From assembly GCF_003115775.1 (NCBI RefSeq), contig NZ_QEES01000002.1:1302001-1366000 (forward strand): a stretch of DNA of 64,000 nt. Direction: 5' to 3'. Made by a program: the position numbers and the translations under genes. The notes under the pieces were generated by a model that saw nothing but the letters and a program-made list of their open reading frames with translations, was not told where the DNA came from and searched no databases. Within the stretch, counting starts at the first letter, position 1. Every line of letters starts with the position of its first letter. Shown here piece after piece: positions 54,106 to 63,196 of this stretch. The DNA comes from Cellulomonas sp. WB94. Lineage in GTDB: Bacteria > Actinomycetota > Actinomycetes > Actinomycetales > Cellulomonadaceae.

Positions 54106-55746
54106 ATGCAGTCAATGAAGAAAGCACTGAGCACCGAGGCCAGCCGCCGCGGCTTCCTCAAGCTCACCGGCACGCTCGGTCTTGCTGCCGGCGTCGCCGC
54201 AGCGGTCGCCGCGTGCGGCGGTCCGGCCTCCACGACAGGCACCGGTGCCACCTCGACCGGGGCCGCCACCGGCGCCGCCCCGAAGATCAACCCGGACGGC
54301 ACCATCGAGGCCGGCATCTCCTACCCGCTGTCGACCGGCTTCGACCCCATGACCACCTCCGGGGCGGTCACCGTGGCGGCGAACTGGCACGTCATGGAGG
54401 GGCTCACCGAGATCGACCCCGCCGACCGCCACGTCTACGCGGCCCTCGGTGCGGCACTGCCGAAGCAGGTCGACCCCACCACGTGGGAGGTCACCCTCCG
54501 CGACGGCGCCGTGTTCCACGACGGCAGCCCCGTCACGGTCGACGACGTGCTGTTCTCGTTCCAGCGCGTGCAGGACCCGGCCAACGCCTCGCTGTACTCC
54601 CAGTTCATCCCGTTCATCGCGTCCGTCGCCGCCAAGGACGCCACCACGGTGACGTTCACGACGTCGTACCCGTTCGCGCTGTTCGCCGAGCGGATCGCGG
54701 TCGTCAAGATCGTGCCGAAGGCGATCGTCACGGCCGACCAGCAGAAGTTCGACGCCCTGCCGACCGGAACCGGCCCCTACAAGATCCTGACGGCCACCAA
54801 GGACGACAAGATCACGTTCGAGCGGTTCGACAAGTACACCGGCACCCGCCCCGCGCTCGCCAAGGCGATGACCTGGAACCTGCTGTCCGACGCGTCGGCC
54901 CGCGTGACCGCGATCGAGTCGGGCCGCGTCCTGGCGATCGAGGACGTCCCGTACCTCGACGTCGACCGCCTGTCCAAGGTCGTCACGACCGAGGCCGTCC
55001 AGTCCTTCGGCCTGCTGTTCATGATGTTCAACACGTCCGTCGCCCCGTTCAACGACGTCAACGTCCGCCAGGCGTTCTTCTACGCGCTGAACCTCGACAA
55101 GATCATCTCGACCGGGCTGCTCGGCAACGCGACCGCCGCGACGAGCTTCCTCCAGGAGGACCACCCCGACTACGTCAAGGCCAAGACGGTCTACACGTAC
55201 GACCCCGCGAAGGCGAAGTCCATGCTCGCCGCCGCGGGCGTCAAGGACCTCGCGATCACGCTCCTCACGACGGACACCGGCTGGGTCAAGGACATCGCCC
55301 CGCTCATCAAGGAGGACCTCGACGCGATCGGCGTCGCGACGACCCTCGACATCGCGCAGTCCGGCGGTCAGTACAAGAAGGTCGACGCCGGCGAGCTCCA
55401 GGTCATGGTCGCCCCCGGTGACCCGTCGGTGTTCGGCAACGACCCCGACCTGCTGCTGCGCTGGTGGTACGCGGGCTCGGTCTGGCCCGTCAAGCGGTAC
55501 CGCTGGTCGGACGCCCCCGAGTTCGCGCAGCTGACCCAGCTGCTCGACGACGGGTCCAAGGCGCAGGACAAGGCGGCGCAGAAGAAGATCTGGTCGCAGA
55601 TCTTCGACCTCATCTCGACCCAGGTCCCGCTGTACCCGCTGCTGCACCGCAAGCTCCCGAGCGCGTGGGACGCCAAGGCGCTCCCGGACTTCCGCCCGAT
55701 CCCGCTGACCGGCCTGTCGTTCCTCGACGTGGGCCGCTCGGCCTGA
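54106..55746 (+). CDS. ABC transporter solute-binding lipoprotein (family 5), probable sialic acid receptor
   Basis: 546 residues. N-terminus: twin-Arg then lipoprotein signal SRRGFLKLTGTLGLAAGVAA with lipobox AAAC (lipidated Cys). Family 5 binding-protein body: MEGLTEIDPADRHVYAALGA, WEVTLRDGAVFHDGSPVT (family signature), TGTGPYKI, and NVRQAFFYALNLDKII. It would capture ligand outside the membrane and deliver it to the permeases. Family 5 proteins usually bind peptides, nickel or opines; here the catabolic genes downstream point to a sialic acid, as in the SatABCD and SiaEFGI systems. Confidence 0.92.
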   Translation: MQSMKKALSTEASRRGFLKLTGTLGLAAGVAAAVAACGGPASTTGTGATSTGAATGAAPKINPDGTIEAGISYPLSTGFDPMTTSGAVTVAANWHVMEGLTEIDPADRHVYAALGAALPKQVDPTTWEVTLRDGAVFHDGSPVTVDDVLFSFQRVQDPANASLYSQFIPFIASVAAKDATTVTFTTSYPFALFAERIAVVKIVPKAIVTADQQKFDALPTGTGPYKILTATKDDKITFERFDKYTGTRPALAKAMTWNLLSDASARVTAIESGRVLAIEDVPYLDVDRLSKVVTTEAVQSFGLLFMMFNTSVAPFNDVNVRQAFFYALNLDKIISTGLLGNATAATSFLQEDHPDYVKAKTVYTYDPAKAKSMLAAAGVKDLAITLLTTDTGWVKDIAPLIKEDLDAIGVATTLDIAQSGGQYKKVDAGELQVMVAPGDPSVFGNDPDLLLRWWYAGSVWPVKRYRWSDAPEFAQLTQLLDDGSKAQDKAAQKKIWSQIFDLISTQVPLYPLLHRKLPSAWDAKALPDFRPIPLTGLSFLDVGRSA

Positions 55747-55825
55747 TGCCCGCACCCGGGGCCGACGGCGGCTCGACCGCCGTCGGCCCCGGGCCCGGCA
55801 CTGCTGATTCAATGAGGAGTCTCGT

Positions 55826-56779
55826 GTGATCGCCCTGCTTCGCCTGACCGGCCGACGGCTGGTGGCCCTCCCGGTCATGGTCCTCGGTGTGACCCTGCTG
55901 GTGTTCGTCGTGATGCGGTTCGCGCCGACCGACGCCGCGACCAACGCGCTCGGAGAGAGCGCCACCGACGCCGCCAAGGCGCTCTACCGCGCGCAGCACG
56001 GCCTGGACGACCCGATGCTGGTCCAGTACGGCCGGTTCCTGGTCGGGCTCGTGCACGGCGACCTCGGGATGACCGTCCCGCCGGCGCAGAACGTCAGCGG
56101 CCTCGTCGCGAACGCGTTCCCGCTGACGATGCAGCTCACCTTCATGGGGCTGATCCTCGCCGTCGTGCTCTCGCTCCTGCTCGGCGTCACCGCAGCCCTG
56201 TACCGCGACCGCTGGCCCGACCAGGTCATCCGCGTCGTGTCCATCGCGGGCGTCGCGACCCCGTCGTTCTGGCTCGCCGTCCTGCTCATCCAGCAGTTCG
56301 CGCTGCGCTGGACCTGGTTCCCGAGCGGCGGGTACGTCAACCCGGCCGACTCGCTCAGCGGCTTCCTGCAGTCGATGGCCCTGCCGGCGATCTCGCTCGC
56401 CGTCCCCGTCGCCGCGTCCCTGACGCGCGTCGTGCGGACCGCGATGGTCGAGGAGCTCGACCGCGACTACGTCCGGACAGCGATCGGCAGCGGCATCCCC
56501 TCGGTCGTCGTCGTCGGGCGCAACGTGCTCCGCAACGCGCTCATCACGCCGATCACCGTGCTCGGCCTGCGGATCGGCTACCTCATGGGCGGCGCGATCA
56601 TCATCGAGGTCATCTTCGACCTGCCGGGCATGGGCAAGCTCATCCTCAACGGCGTCACCTCGAACGACACCGCGCTGGTGCAGGGCGTGACGCTCACCGT
56701 CGCCCTCGCGTTCGTCGTCGTCAACATCCTCGTCGACCTGCTCTACCTCGTCGTCAACCCCCGGATCAGGACGGTGTGA
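55826..56779 (+). CDS. ABC transporter permease, DppB type
   Basis: 317 residues from GTG 55826 after AATGAGGAG. Six segments; N-terminal TGRRLVALPVMVLGVTLLVF, the DppB signature (YRAQHGLDDPMLVQYGRFL), and LMGGAIIIEVIFDLPGMGKL near the end. The EAA-like cytoplasmic loop reads DRDYVRTAIGSGIPSVVVVG. Forms one half of the membrane channel. The next gene starts at the overlapping GTGA. Confidence 0.94.
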   Translation: MIALLRLTGRRLVALPVMVLGVTLLVFVVMRFAPTDAATNALGESATDAAKALYRAQHGLDDPMLVQYGRFLVGLVHGDLGMTVPPAQNVSGLVANAFPLTMQLTFMGLILAVVLSLLLGVTAALYRDRWPDQVIRVVSIAGVATPSFWLAVLLIQQFALRWTWFPSGGYVNPADSLSGFLQSMALPAISLAVPVAASLTRVVRTAMVEELDRDYVRTAIGSGIPSVVVVGRNVLRNALITPITVLGLRIGYLMGGAIIIEVIFDLPGMGKLILNGVTSNDTALVQGVTLTVALAFVVVNILVDLLYLVVNPRIRTV

Positions 56780-58905
56780 CCGTGCGACAGAAACTGACAG
56801 CCAAGCTGTCCGCCCCCGGGCTGCGCCTGCGGTCGATGTCGACCGGCTCGCGCATCGCCCTCGGCTTCGTGCTCCTCGTCGCACTGGTCGCGCTGTCCGC
56901 GCCGATCGTCGCGACCCACAACCCGCTGGCGTCGGGCATCCCCGCGCAGTCGCCGTCGGGCGACAACTTCTTCGGCACCGACCGTGGTGGCCGCGACATC
57001 TTCTCGCGCATCGTCTTCGGCACGCGGTACTCCCTCGCGATCGGGCTCGGCGCCACGGCCGTCGCCGTCGTGGCGGGCGCCATCCTCGGCTCGATCGCGG
57101 CGACCGCCAGCAAGGCAGTCACCGAGACCCTCATGCGGTTCCTCGACATCGTCATGGCGTTCCCCGGCATCGCGCTGGCCGTCGTGTTCGTCGCGGTCTT
57201 CGGCAAGTCGCTGCCGGTCCTCATCCTGACGATCGCGTTCCTCTACACCCCGCAGCTCACGCGCGTCGTCCGCGCCAACGTCCTCAGCCAGTTCGGGGAG
57301 GACTACGTCGCCGCGAGCCAGGTCATGGGCACGCGCACCGCGCGCATCCTGATCAAGCACGTCGCACGCAACTGCATCGCGCCGATCATGGTGTTCGCGA
57401 CGGTCCTCGTCGCCGACGCGATCGTGTTCGAGGCGAGCCTGTCGTTCATCGGCGCAGGCGTCCAGGACCCCGCACCCTCGTGGGGCAACGTCATCTCGAG
57501 CGGGCGCAACCTGCTGCTCAACGGCGGCTGGTGGGCGACGTTCTTCCCCGGCATGGCGATCCTGCTCACGGTGCTCGCGCTCAACGTCCTGTCCGAGGGC
57601 CTCACCGACGCGATGGTCAGCCAGTCGGCCCGCAAGGTGCCCGCCGACGCGAAGCCCACCGCCCCGGCGCCGTCGTGCGCGGTCGAGCTCGAGGAGCTGA
57701 CCCCGCTCAGCGAGCTCGTCGCCGGACCGATGACGACCCCCGCCGGGACGATGCTGGTCGACCTCGACCGGCTCGACGGCCAGGGGCCCGATGGCGCCCC
57801 GTCGGGCATCGAGTCGGTCGCCACGACCGCGCCACCCGCGACGCGGGCCGTCCCGCTCGCCGAACGCCTCGCGACCCTGCGTGGCCGTGAGCTGGCACGG
57901 ACCGACCGCCTCGTCTACCGCGGCGCCGCGGCGCCGCTGCTCGAGGTCAAGGACCTCAGCATCCGGTTCCCCGAGCGGCACGGCGACGTCGCCGTGGTCG
58001 ACGGCGTGAGCTTCACGGTCCGGCCGCACGAGACGATGGCGCTCGTCGGGGAGTCGGGCTGCGGCAAGTCCCTGACCAGCCTCGCGATCATGGGCCTGCT
58101 GCCGAAGACCGCGGTGGTCACCGGCCAGATCCTGTTCGACGGCCGCGACCTGCTCCGGATGTCACCCCGGGAGCGCAACGCGCTGCGCGGTCACGACATG
58201 GCGATGGTCTACCAGGACGCGCTCAGCTCCCTGAACCCGTCGATGCTGATCCGCAGCCAGCTGAAGCAGCTCACCCGTCGGGGTGGGACGCGCACGGCGG
58301 AGGAGCTCATGGGGCTCGTCGGGCTCGACCCCGACCGCACGCTCAAGAGCTACCCGCACGAGCTGTCGGGCGGCCAGCGCCAGCGCGTGCTCATCGCGAT
58401 GGCCCTGACGCGCAACCCGCGCCTCGTCGTCGCGGACGAGCCGACCACGGCCCTCGACGTCACCGTGCAGGCCCAGGTCATCGACCTGCTCAACGACCTG
58501 CGCGAGAAGCTGGGCTTCGCGATGGTCTTCGTGAGCCACGACCTCGCGCTCGTCGCGGAGCTCGCCCACCGGGTCACGGTGATGTACGCCGGGCAGGTCG
58601 TCGAGCAGGCGAGCACGTCGAGCCTCCTGACCGAGCCTCAGCACGAGTACACGCAGGGGCTGCTCGGATCCGTGCTCTCGATCGAGAGCGGCTCGGGCCG
58701 GCTGCACCAGATCCCGGGCACCGTCCCCTCGCCGCGTGACTTCGCGACCGGTGACCGGTTCGCGGCCCGCTCGACCCGACCCGGCGCCCGGCCCGACGTC
58801 CGGCCGGTCATGCGCAACCTGCCCGGGACCGACCACCTCTATGCGGACCAGGGGGCGGCTGCCGCCGCCGAGCGGTCCGCCCTCATGAGCGGGGGAACCC
58901 GATGA
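56776..58905 (+). CDS. Fused ABC permease (DppC type) and ATP-binding protein (DppD type)
   Basis: 709 residues from the GTG overlapping the upstream stop. Residues ~1-290: DppC permease (TGSRIALGFVLLVALVALSA, DNFFGTDRGGRDIFSRIVFG, EDYVAASQVMGTRTARIL). A ~95-residue Pro/Ala linker follows, then residues ~388-645: ATPase with Walker A LVGESGCGKSLTSLAI, signature LSGGQRQRVLIAMALTRNP, Walker B VADEPTTALDV and the oligopeptide-ATPase C-terminal motif. Separate genes are the rule in dipeptide systems; a single fused subunit is known for the sialate transporters of Haemophilus ducreyi (SatC) and Corynebacterium glutamicum. Confidence 0.94.
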   Translation: MTVRQKLTAKLSAPGLRLRSMSTGSRIALGFVLLVALVALSAPIVATHNPLASGIPAQSPSGDNFFGTDRGGRDIFSRIVFGTRYSLAIGLGATAVAVVAGAILGSIAATASKAVTETLMRFLDIVMAFPGIALAVVFVAVFGKSLPVLILTIAFLYTPQLTRVVRANVLSQFGEDYVAASQVMGTRTARILIKHVARNCIAPIMVFATVLVADAIVFEASLSFIGAGVQDPAPSWGNVISSGRNLLLNGGWWATFFPGMAILLTVLALNVLSEGLTDAMVSQSARKVPADAKPTAPAPSCAVELEELTPLSELVAGPMTTPAGTMLVDLDRLDGQGPDGAPSGIESVATTAPPATRAVPLAERLATLRGRELARTDRLVYRGAAAPLLEVKDLSIRFPERHGDVAVVDGVSFTVRPHETMALVGESGCGKSLTSLAIMGLLPKTAVVTGQILFDGRDLLRMSPRERNALRGHDMAMVYQDALSSLNPSMLIRSQLKQLTRRGGTRTAEELMGLVGLDPDRTLKSYPHELSGGQRQRVLIAMALTRNPRLVVADEPTTALDVTVQAQVIDLLNDLREKLGFAMVFVSHDLALVAELAHRVTVMYAGQVVEQASTSSLLTEPQHEYTQGLLGSVLSIESGSGRLHQIPGTVPSPRDFATGDRFAARSTRPGARPDVRPVMRNLPGTDHLYADQGAAAAAERSALMSGGTR

Positions 58906-59696
58906 GCGCCGAGACGCCCGTCATCGAGCTGCGCGGCGTGCACGTCGTGCACAAGGCGCGCACCGGGACGCTGTTCCGCCCGGACCGGGTGCACGCCGTC
59001 AACGGCGTGGACTTCCAGATCAGCCGTGGCGAGACCGTCGGGATCGTCGGCGAGTCGGGCTGCGGCAAGTCGACCCTCGCCAAGGTCATGGTCGGCCTGC
59101 AGAAGCCCACGAGCGGCGACGTCCTGTTCAAGGGGAAGGTCGTCACGCGCCGGTCGCCCGCCGCCCGCAAGATCATGGGCCGCGCCGTCTCGGTCGTGTT
59201 CCAGGACCCGGCGACGGCGCTCAACGCGCGGATGCTCGTCAAGGACGCGCTGCGGGACCCGCTCGACGTGCACGGCATCGGCACCCCGGCCCAGCGCCGG
59301 GAGCGGGTCCGCGAGCTGATCCGCCTCGTCGGGCTCCCGGAGTCGGCCCTCGAGGTGCTGCCCAGCCAGATCTCGGGCGGACAGCGTCAGCGTGTCGCCA
59401 TCGCGCGGGCCCTCGCGCTCGACCCCGACGTGATCGTCGCGGACGAGCCCACGTCCGCCCTCGACGTCTCGGTGCGCGCGCAGATCCTCAACCTGCTCAC
59501 CGACCTCAAGGCGAGCCTCGGCCTGGGCCTGGTGTTCATCTCGCACGACATCCAGACGGTCCGCTACGTGTCCGACCGGATCGTCGTCATGTACTACGGC
59601 CAGATCGTCGAGGAGGGTCCGTCGGCCCAGGTCTTCGAGAGTCCGCGCCACGAGTACACCCGCACCCTCCTGGGAGCCGCTCCGAGCCTGCTCTAG
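58902..59696 (+). CDS. ABC transporter ATP-binding protein, DppF type
   Basis: 264 residues, start ATG overlapping the previous stop (ATGA). Walker A IVGESGCGKSTLAKVMVG, signature ISGGQRQRVAIARALALDP, Walker B VIVADEPTSALDVSVRAQIL, and C-terminal QVFESPRHEYTRTLLGA typical of the second ATPase of oligopeptide systems. Pairs with the fused ATPase domain to power import. Followed by a 7-bp tandem repeat before the aldolase gene. Confidence 0.94.
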   Translation: MSAETPVIELRGVHVVHKARTGTLFRPDRVHAVNGVDFQISRGETVGIVGESGCGKSTLAKVMVGLQKPTSGDVLFKGKVVTRRSPAARKIMGRAVSVVFQDPATALNARMLVKDALRDPLDVHGIGTPAQRRERVRELIRLVGLPESALEVLPSQISGGQRQRVAIARALALDPDVIVADEPTSALDVSVRAQILNLLTDLKASLGLGLVFISHDIQTVRYVSDRIVVMYYGQIVEEGPSAQVFESPRHEYTRTLLGAAPSLL

Positions 59697-59737
59697 AGCT
59701 GCCCGACCACCCACGACATCCCCCGCACCCGCACCCC

Positions 59738-59765
59738 GCAGTCCGCAGTCCGCAGTCCGCAGTCC
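59738..59765 (+). repeat. Four-copy 7-bp tandem repeat before the aldolase gene
   Basis: GCAGTCC x4 (59738-59765), 22 bp upstream of the aldolase start. Perfect repeats in a transcribed gap; could vary in number and affect spacing to the ribosome site. Confidence 0.9.
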
Positions 59766-59787
59766 GAACCGCACCTGGAGATCCCCT

Positions 59788-60711
59788 GTGTCCACACCCA
59801 CCTTCCACGGCATCGTCCCGCCCCTCGTCACGCCCCTGACGCAGGACGGCGAGCTCGACCTCGCCTCGTTCGAACGGCTCGTCACCCGCCAGCTCGAGGG
59901 CGGCGTCCACGGCCTGTTCGTGCTCGGCTCGTCCGGCGAGGTCGGCTACCTCGACGCCGCGCAGCGCGACACCGTGCTCCGCGCAGCCGTGCACCTCGCG
60001 GGCGGATCCGTGCCCGTCCTGGCCGGCGTGTGCGAGACGGCCACGCGCCGCGTCGTCGCCGAGATCGGCTCCGCGGTCGCCGCGGGGGTCGACGCGGTCG
60101 TCGCCACCGCACCGTTCTACGTGCGCACGGACGACGCGGGCATCGAGCGCCACTTCCGGGCGATCGGTGCGGCGAGCGACGTCCCGGTGTTCGCCTACGA
60201 CGTCCCGGTGCGCGTGCACGCCAAGCTCGACACCGACATGCTCGTGCGGCTCGGCGTCGACGGCGTCCTCGCGGGCGTCAAGGACTCGAGCGGCGACGAC
60301 GTGTCGTTCCGTCGGCTCCTCGCCGCGAACAGCGCGGCCGGCTCGCCGCTCGCGCTGTTCTCGGGCCACGAGGTCGTCGTCGACGGTGCGTTCCTGTGGG
60401 GCGCCGACGGCGCCGTCCCCGGGCTCGCGAACGTCGACCCGGCCGGGTACGTCCGGCTCTGGGACGCGGCGCAGGCCGGTGACTGGGCAGCAGCCCGCGC
60501 CGAGCAGGAGCGCCTCGCGGCACTCTTCGAGATCGTCTTCCAGCCGGTCGGCATGGGCGGCGACGCCGTGGGCCTCGGCGCGTTCAAGACCGCGCTGCGC
60601 GCGATCGGCACGATCGACACCAACGTCATGTGCGCGCCGTGCCCGGTCGTGACGGGTGCAGCGGTCGACGCGATCGAGGAGATCGTCAAGACGGCAGGGC
60701 TGCTCGGCTGA
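59788..60711 (+). CDS. nanA: Dihydrodipicolinate synthase/N-acetylneuraminate lyase family aldolase
   Basis: 307 residues. TIM-barrel aldolase: GIVPPLVTPLTQDGELDLA, the GSSGE carboxylate-binding motif, Tyr in VFAYDVPVR and the Schiff-base Lys in AGVKDSSGDD. The family covers DapA, NanA, KDG aldolase and others, but position between the ABC importer and NanK/NanE-type genes makes N-acetylneuraminate lyase (Neu5Ac to ManNAc plus pyruvate) the best call. GSSGE departs from the GTTGE of DapA. Stop overlaps the kinase start (TGATG). Confidence 0.82.
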   Translation: MSTPTFHGIVPPLVTPLTQDGELDLASFERLVTRQLEGGVHGLFVLGSSGEVGYLDAAQRDTVLRAAVHLAGGSVPVLAGVCETATRRVVAEIGSAVAAGVDAVVATAPFYVRTDDAGIERHFRAIGAASDVPVFAYDVPVRVHAKLDTDMLVRLGVDGVLAGVKDSSGDDVSFRRLLAANSAAGSPLALFSGHEVVVDGAFLWGADGAVPGLANVDPAGYVRLWDAAQAGDWAAARAEQERLAALFEIVFQPVGMGGDAVGLGAFKTALRAIGTIDTNVMCAPCPVVTGAAVDAIEEIVKTAGLLG

Positions 60712-61706
60712 TGACGCACGTCGTCGCGGTCGACCTGGGCGGCACCAAGACCGCCGCCGCGCTCGTCGACCACGACGGCGCGATCCTCGCGCGCGCGACC
60801 GTCCCCACCGCGGCGCGCCAGGGCAGGGCGGCGATCCTCGACGCCACCGCGGGTCTCGTGGCGGGCCTCGTCACCGAGGCGGCCGACCGCGGGCTCACGG
60901 TGGCGGCCGTCGGGGTCGGTTCGGCCGGGGTCATCGACTCCCGGACCGGCATGGTCGTCTCGGCGACGGACGCCATCCTCCGCTGGGCCGGGACGTCGCT
61001 CGCCGGTGGGCTGGGCGAGTGGCTGGGTCTGCGCGTCGCGGTCGACAACGACGTGCACGCGCACGCGATCGGCGAGTCCTGGCTCGGCGCGTGCGCGGGC
61101 CGGTCCAGCGCGCTGCTGGTCGCGGCCGGGACCGGCATCGGAGGCAGCCACCTGATCGGTGGGCACCCCCACCACGGCGCGCACTCGGTCGCCGGCCACG
61201 TCGGGCACGTCACCGTGCCCGAGGCGGCCGGCGTCCGCTGCAGCTGCGGCCGGGTCGGGCATGTCGAGGGGGTCGCGTCAGGGCCCGGCCTGCACGCGCT
61301 CTACCGGAGCCTCGGCGGCTCGACCGACGCCACCGACGCCCGTGACGTCGTCGCCCGGGCGGACGACGGGGAGGCCGTCGCCGTGCGTGCCGTCACGACG
61401 GCCGCCGCGGCGCTCGGGCGCGCGATCGGCGGTCTCGCGAACGTCCTCGACCCCGAGGTCGTCGTCGTCGGCGGCGGGCTCGCCGGGGCCGGACCCGCGT
61501 GGTGGGCCGCCATGGAGGGCGCGCTGCGCGCCGAGCTCATCACCCCCCTCGTCGGGCTCCCCGTGCTGCCCGCACTGCTCGGGACCGACGCCGCGCTGAT
61601 CGGCGCCGCGCGGCTCGCGCTCGACCTGATCGCCGTCCCACCCGCCGCCGTCCCACCCGCCGCCGTCACACCCGGCGCACCCGAAACCGACCGGAGACCC
61701 GCATGA
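60711..61706 (+). CDS. nanK: ROK family kinase, probable N-acetylmannosamine kinase
   Basis: 331 residues from ATG 60711. N-terminal ATP-binding AVDLGGTKTAAALVD, GVGSAGVIDSRTGMVV, the catalytic-Asp motif VAVDNDVHAHAIGE, and GTGIGGSHLIGG. The zinc site reads GHVGHVTV ... CSCGRVGHVE, where the usual GCxE Cys is His. Phosphorylates ManNAc to ManNAc-6-P if the operon reading is right. The tail ends in a Pro/Ala repeat (AVPPAAVPPAAVTPG) encoded by short DNA repeats at ~61635-61675, an unusual extension. Confidence 0.87.
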   Translation: MTHVVAVDLGGTKTAAALVDHDGAILARATVPTAARQGRAAILDATAGLVAGLVTEAADRGLTVAAVGVGSAGVIDSRTGMVVSATDAILRWAGTSLAGGLGEWLGLRVAVDNDVHAHAIGESWLGACAGRSSALLVAAGTGIGGSHLIGGHPHHGAHSVAGHVGHVTVPEAAGVRCSCGRVGHVEGVASGPGLHALYRSLGGSTDATDARDVVARADDGEAVAVRAVTTAAAALGRAIGGLANVLDPEVVVVGGGLAGAGPAWWAAMEGALRAELITPLVGLPVLPALLGTDAALIGAARLALDLIAVPPAAVPPAAVTPGAPETDRRPA

Positions 61707-62395
61707 CGATCCTCGAGCAGCTGCACCACCGCCTGGTCGTCTCGGTCCAGGCGTATCCCGGCGAACCGATGCGCGACCCCGACACCATGAACCGCATCGC
61801 CCAGGCGGCGGTCCTCGGCGGAGCGGCAGGCATCCGCACCCAAGGTCTCGCGGACATCGCGCTCATCGCCCGGACCGTCGAGGTGCCCGTCATCGGGCTG
61901 TGGAAGGACGGTGACGCCGGCGTCTTCATCACCCCGACGCTGCGCCACGCGGTCGCGGTGGCCGACGCCGGGGCCCAGATCGTCGCGCTCGACGGCACCC
62001 GCCGGGCACGCCCGGACGGGCTGACGTTCGCCCGGACGCTCACGCTGCTGCGGGCCCACACCGACACCCTCGTCATGGCCGACTGCGGGAGCCTCGACGA
62101 CGCGCTCGCGGCCGCCGACGCCGGCGCGGACATCATCGGCACGACGCTCGCCGGCTACACGGGCGAACGGCCGAAGACCGACGGGCCCGACCTCGAGCTG
62201 CTCGACGAGCTGGTCGCGCGGGTCGCCCTGCCGGTCATGGTCGAGGGCCGGGTGCACACCCCCGCCCAGGCCGCGGCGGCACTCGCCCGCGGCGCGTTCT
62301 CCGTGTGCGTCGGGACCGCGATCACGCACCCCACGACGATCACGTCCTGGTTCGTGACCGCCATCGGCGGGGACGCCCCCGCCGGCACGCACTGA
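61703..62395 (+). CDS. nanE: N-acylglucosamine-6-phosphate 2-epimerase
   Basis: 230 residues, ATG overlapping the kinase stop. NanE-type TIM barrel: LVVSVQAYPGEPMRDPDTM at the start, GIRTQGLADI, EVPVIGLWKDGDAGVFITP with catalytic Lys, LVMADCGSLDDA, GTTLAGYTGERPKTDGPDL, and EGRVHTPAQAAAALARGAF. Converts ManNAc-6-P to GlcNAc-6-P. A specific family with few other functions, so this gene is the best single marker that the locus is for sialic acid/ManNAc use. Confidence 0.94.
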   Translation: MTILEQLHHRLVVSVQAYPGEPMRDPDTMNRIAQAAVLGGAAGIRTQGLADIALIARTVEVPVIGLWKDGDAGVFITPTLRHAVAVADAGAQIVALDGTRRARPDGLTFARTLTLLRAHTDTLVMADCGSLDDALAAADAGADIIGTTLAGYTGERPKTDGPDLELLDELVARVALPVMVEGRVHTPAQAAAALARGAFSVCVGTAITHPTTITSWFVTAIGGDAPAGTH

Positions 62396-62410
62396 CGCGA
62401 GGCGGCAGGC

Positions 62411-63195
62411 TCAGAGCCCCTGCCAGGACGGCTTGCCTGCGAACACCTGGCGGTGGTACCCCGCGAGCTGCAGCCGGCTCGCCGCGGCGTCGTCCAGCAG
62501 GACCGTGACGTGCGGGTGGTGCTGGAGGATCGTCGCGGGCCACAGCGCGCTCACGGGGCCCTCGACGAGCTGGTGGACGGCCTCGGCCTTGCCGGTGCCG
62601 GTCGCGACGAGGACGACGTGGCGTGCCGCCATGATCGTCCCGAGCCCCTGCGTGAGGCAGTGCCTGGGCACCGCCTCGACGTCACCGCCGAAGAAGCGGG
62701 CGTTGTCGCGGCGCGTCTGGTCGGTCAACGTCTTCATGCGCGTGCGTGACGCGAGCGACGACCCGGGCTCGTTGAACGCGATGTGGCCGTCGGTGCCGAT
62801 CCCGAGGATCTGCAGGTCGACGCCGCCCGCGGCCGCGATGGCGTCCTCGTAGGCCGCGCACGCCGCAGGCAGGTCGGCGGCGAGCCCGTCGGGCCCGTGG
62901 ACGGCGCCCGGCGCGAAGTCGACGCGTCCGGCGATCTCGGCGTCGATGACGTTGCGGTAGCGCTCGGGGTGCTCGGGGGCAGCCCCACGTACTCGTCGAG
63001 CGTGAACGCGCTGGCCCGCGCGAAGCTCAGCCGCCCGGCCTCGAAGCGCCGGACGAGCTCGTCGTAGACCGCCAGCGGGCTCGTGCCGGTCGCGAGGCCG
63101 AGCACGGCGTCGGGCCGGCGCGCGAGCAGCGCCTCGATCGCGTCGGCGACCAGCTGGGCGCTGTGCGCCGCGTCGGGCTGGATGACAACTTCCAT
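62411..63195 (-). pseudogene. nagB: Glucosamine-6-phosphate deaminase, one-base frameshift
   Basis: ATG 63195 opens MEVVIQPDAAHSAQLV, with AVLGLATGTSPLAVYDELVR and FTLDEYVGLP; then the frame turns into Ser/Thr/Arg-rich sequence. Downstream of 62974 the correct frame resumes (ILGIGTDGHIAFNEPG, ..., RMKTLTDQTRRDNARFF, TGTGKAEAVHQLVEGPVSALWPATILQHHP). Adding one base in the five-G run at 62975-62979 joins them into 261 residues, the family's normal length, with all catalytic residues. Deaminates GlcN-6-P to Fru-6-P and ammonia. Probably functional if the missing base is an assembly error. Confidence 0.85.
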
Positions 63196-63196
63196 G

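Noticed and set aside
56776-58905. Fusion of permease and ATPase as an assembly error
   Set aside because: The linker is in frame, both domains are intact and the same fusion is known in other sialate transporters.
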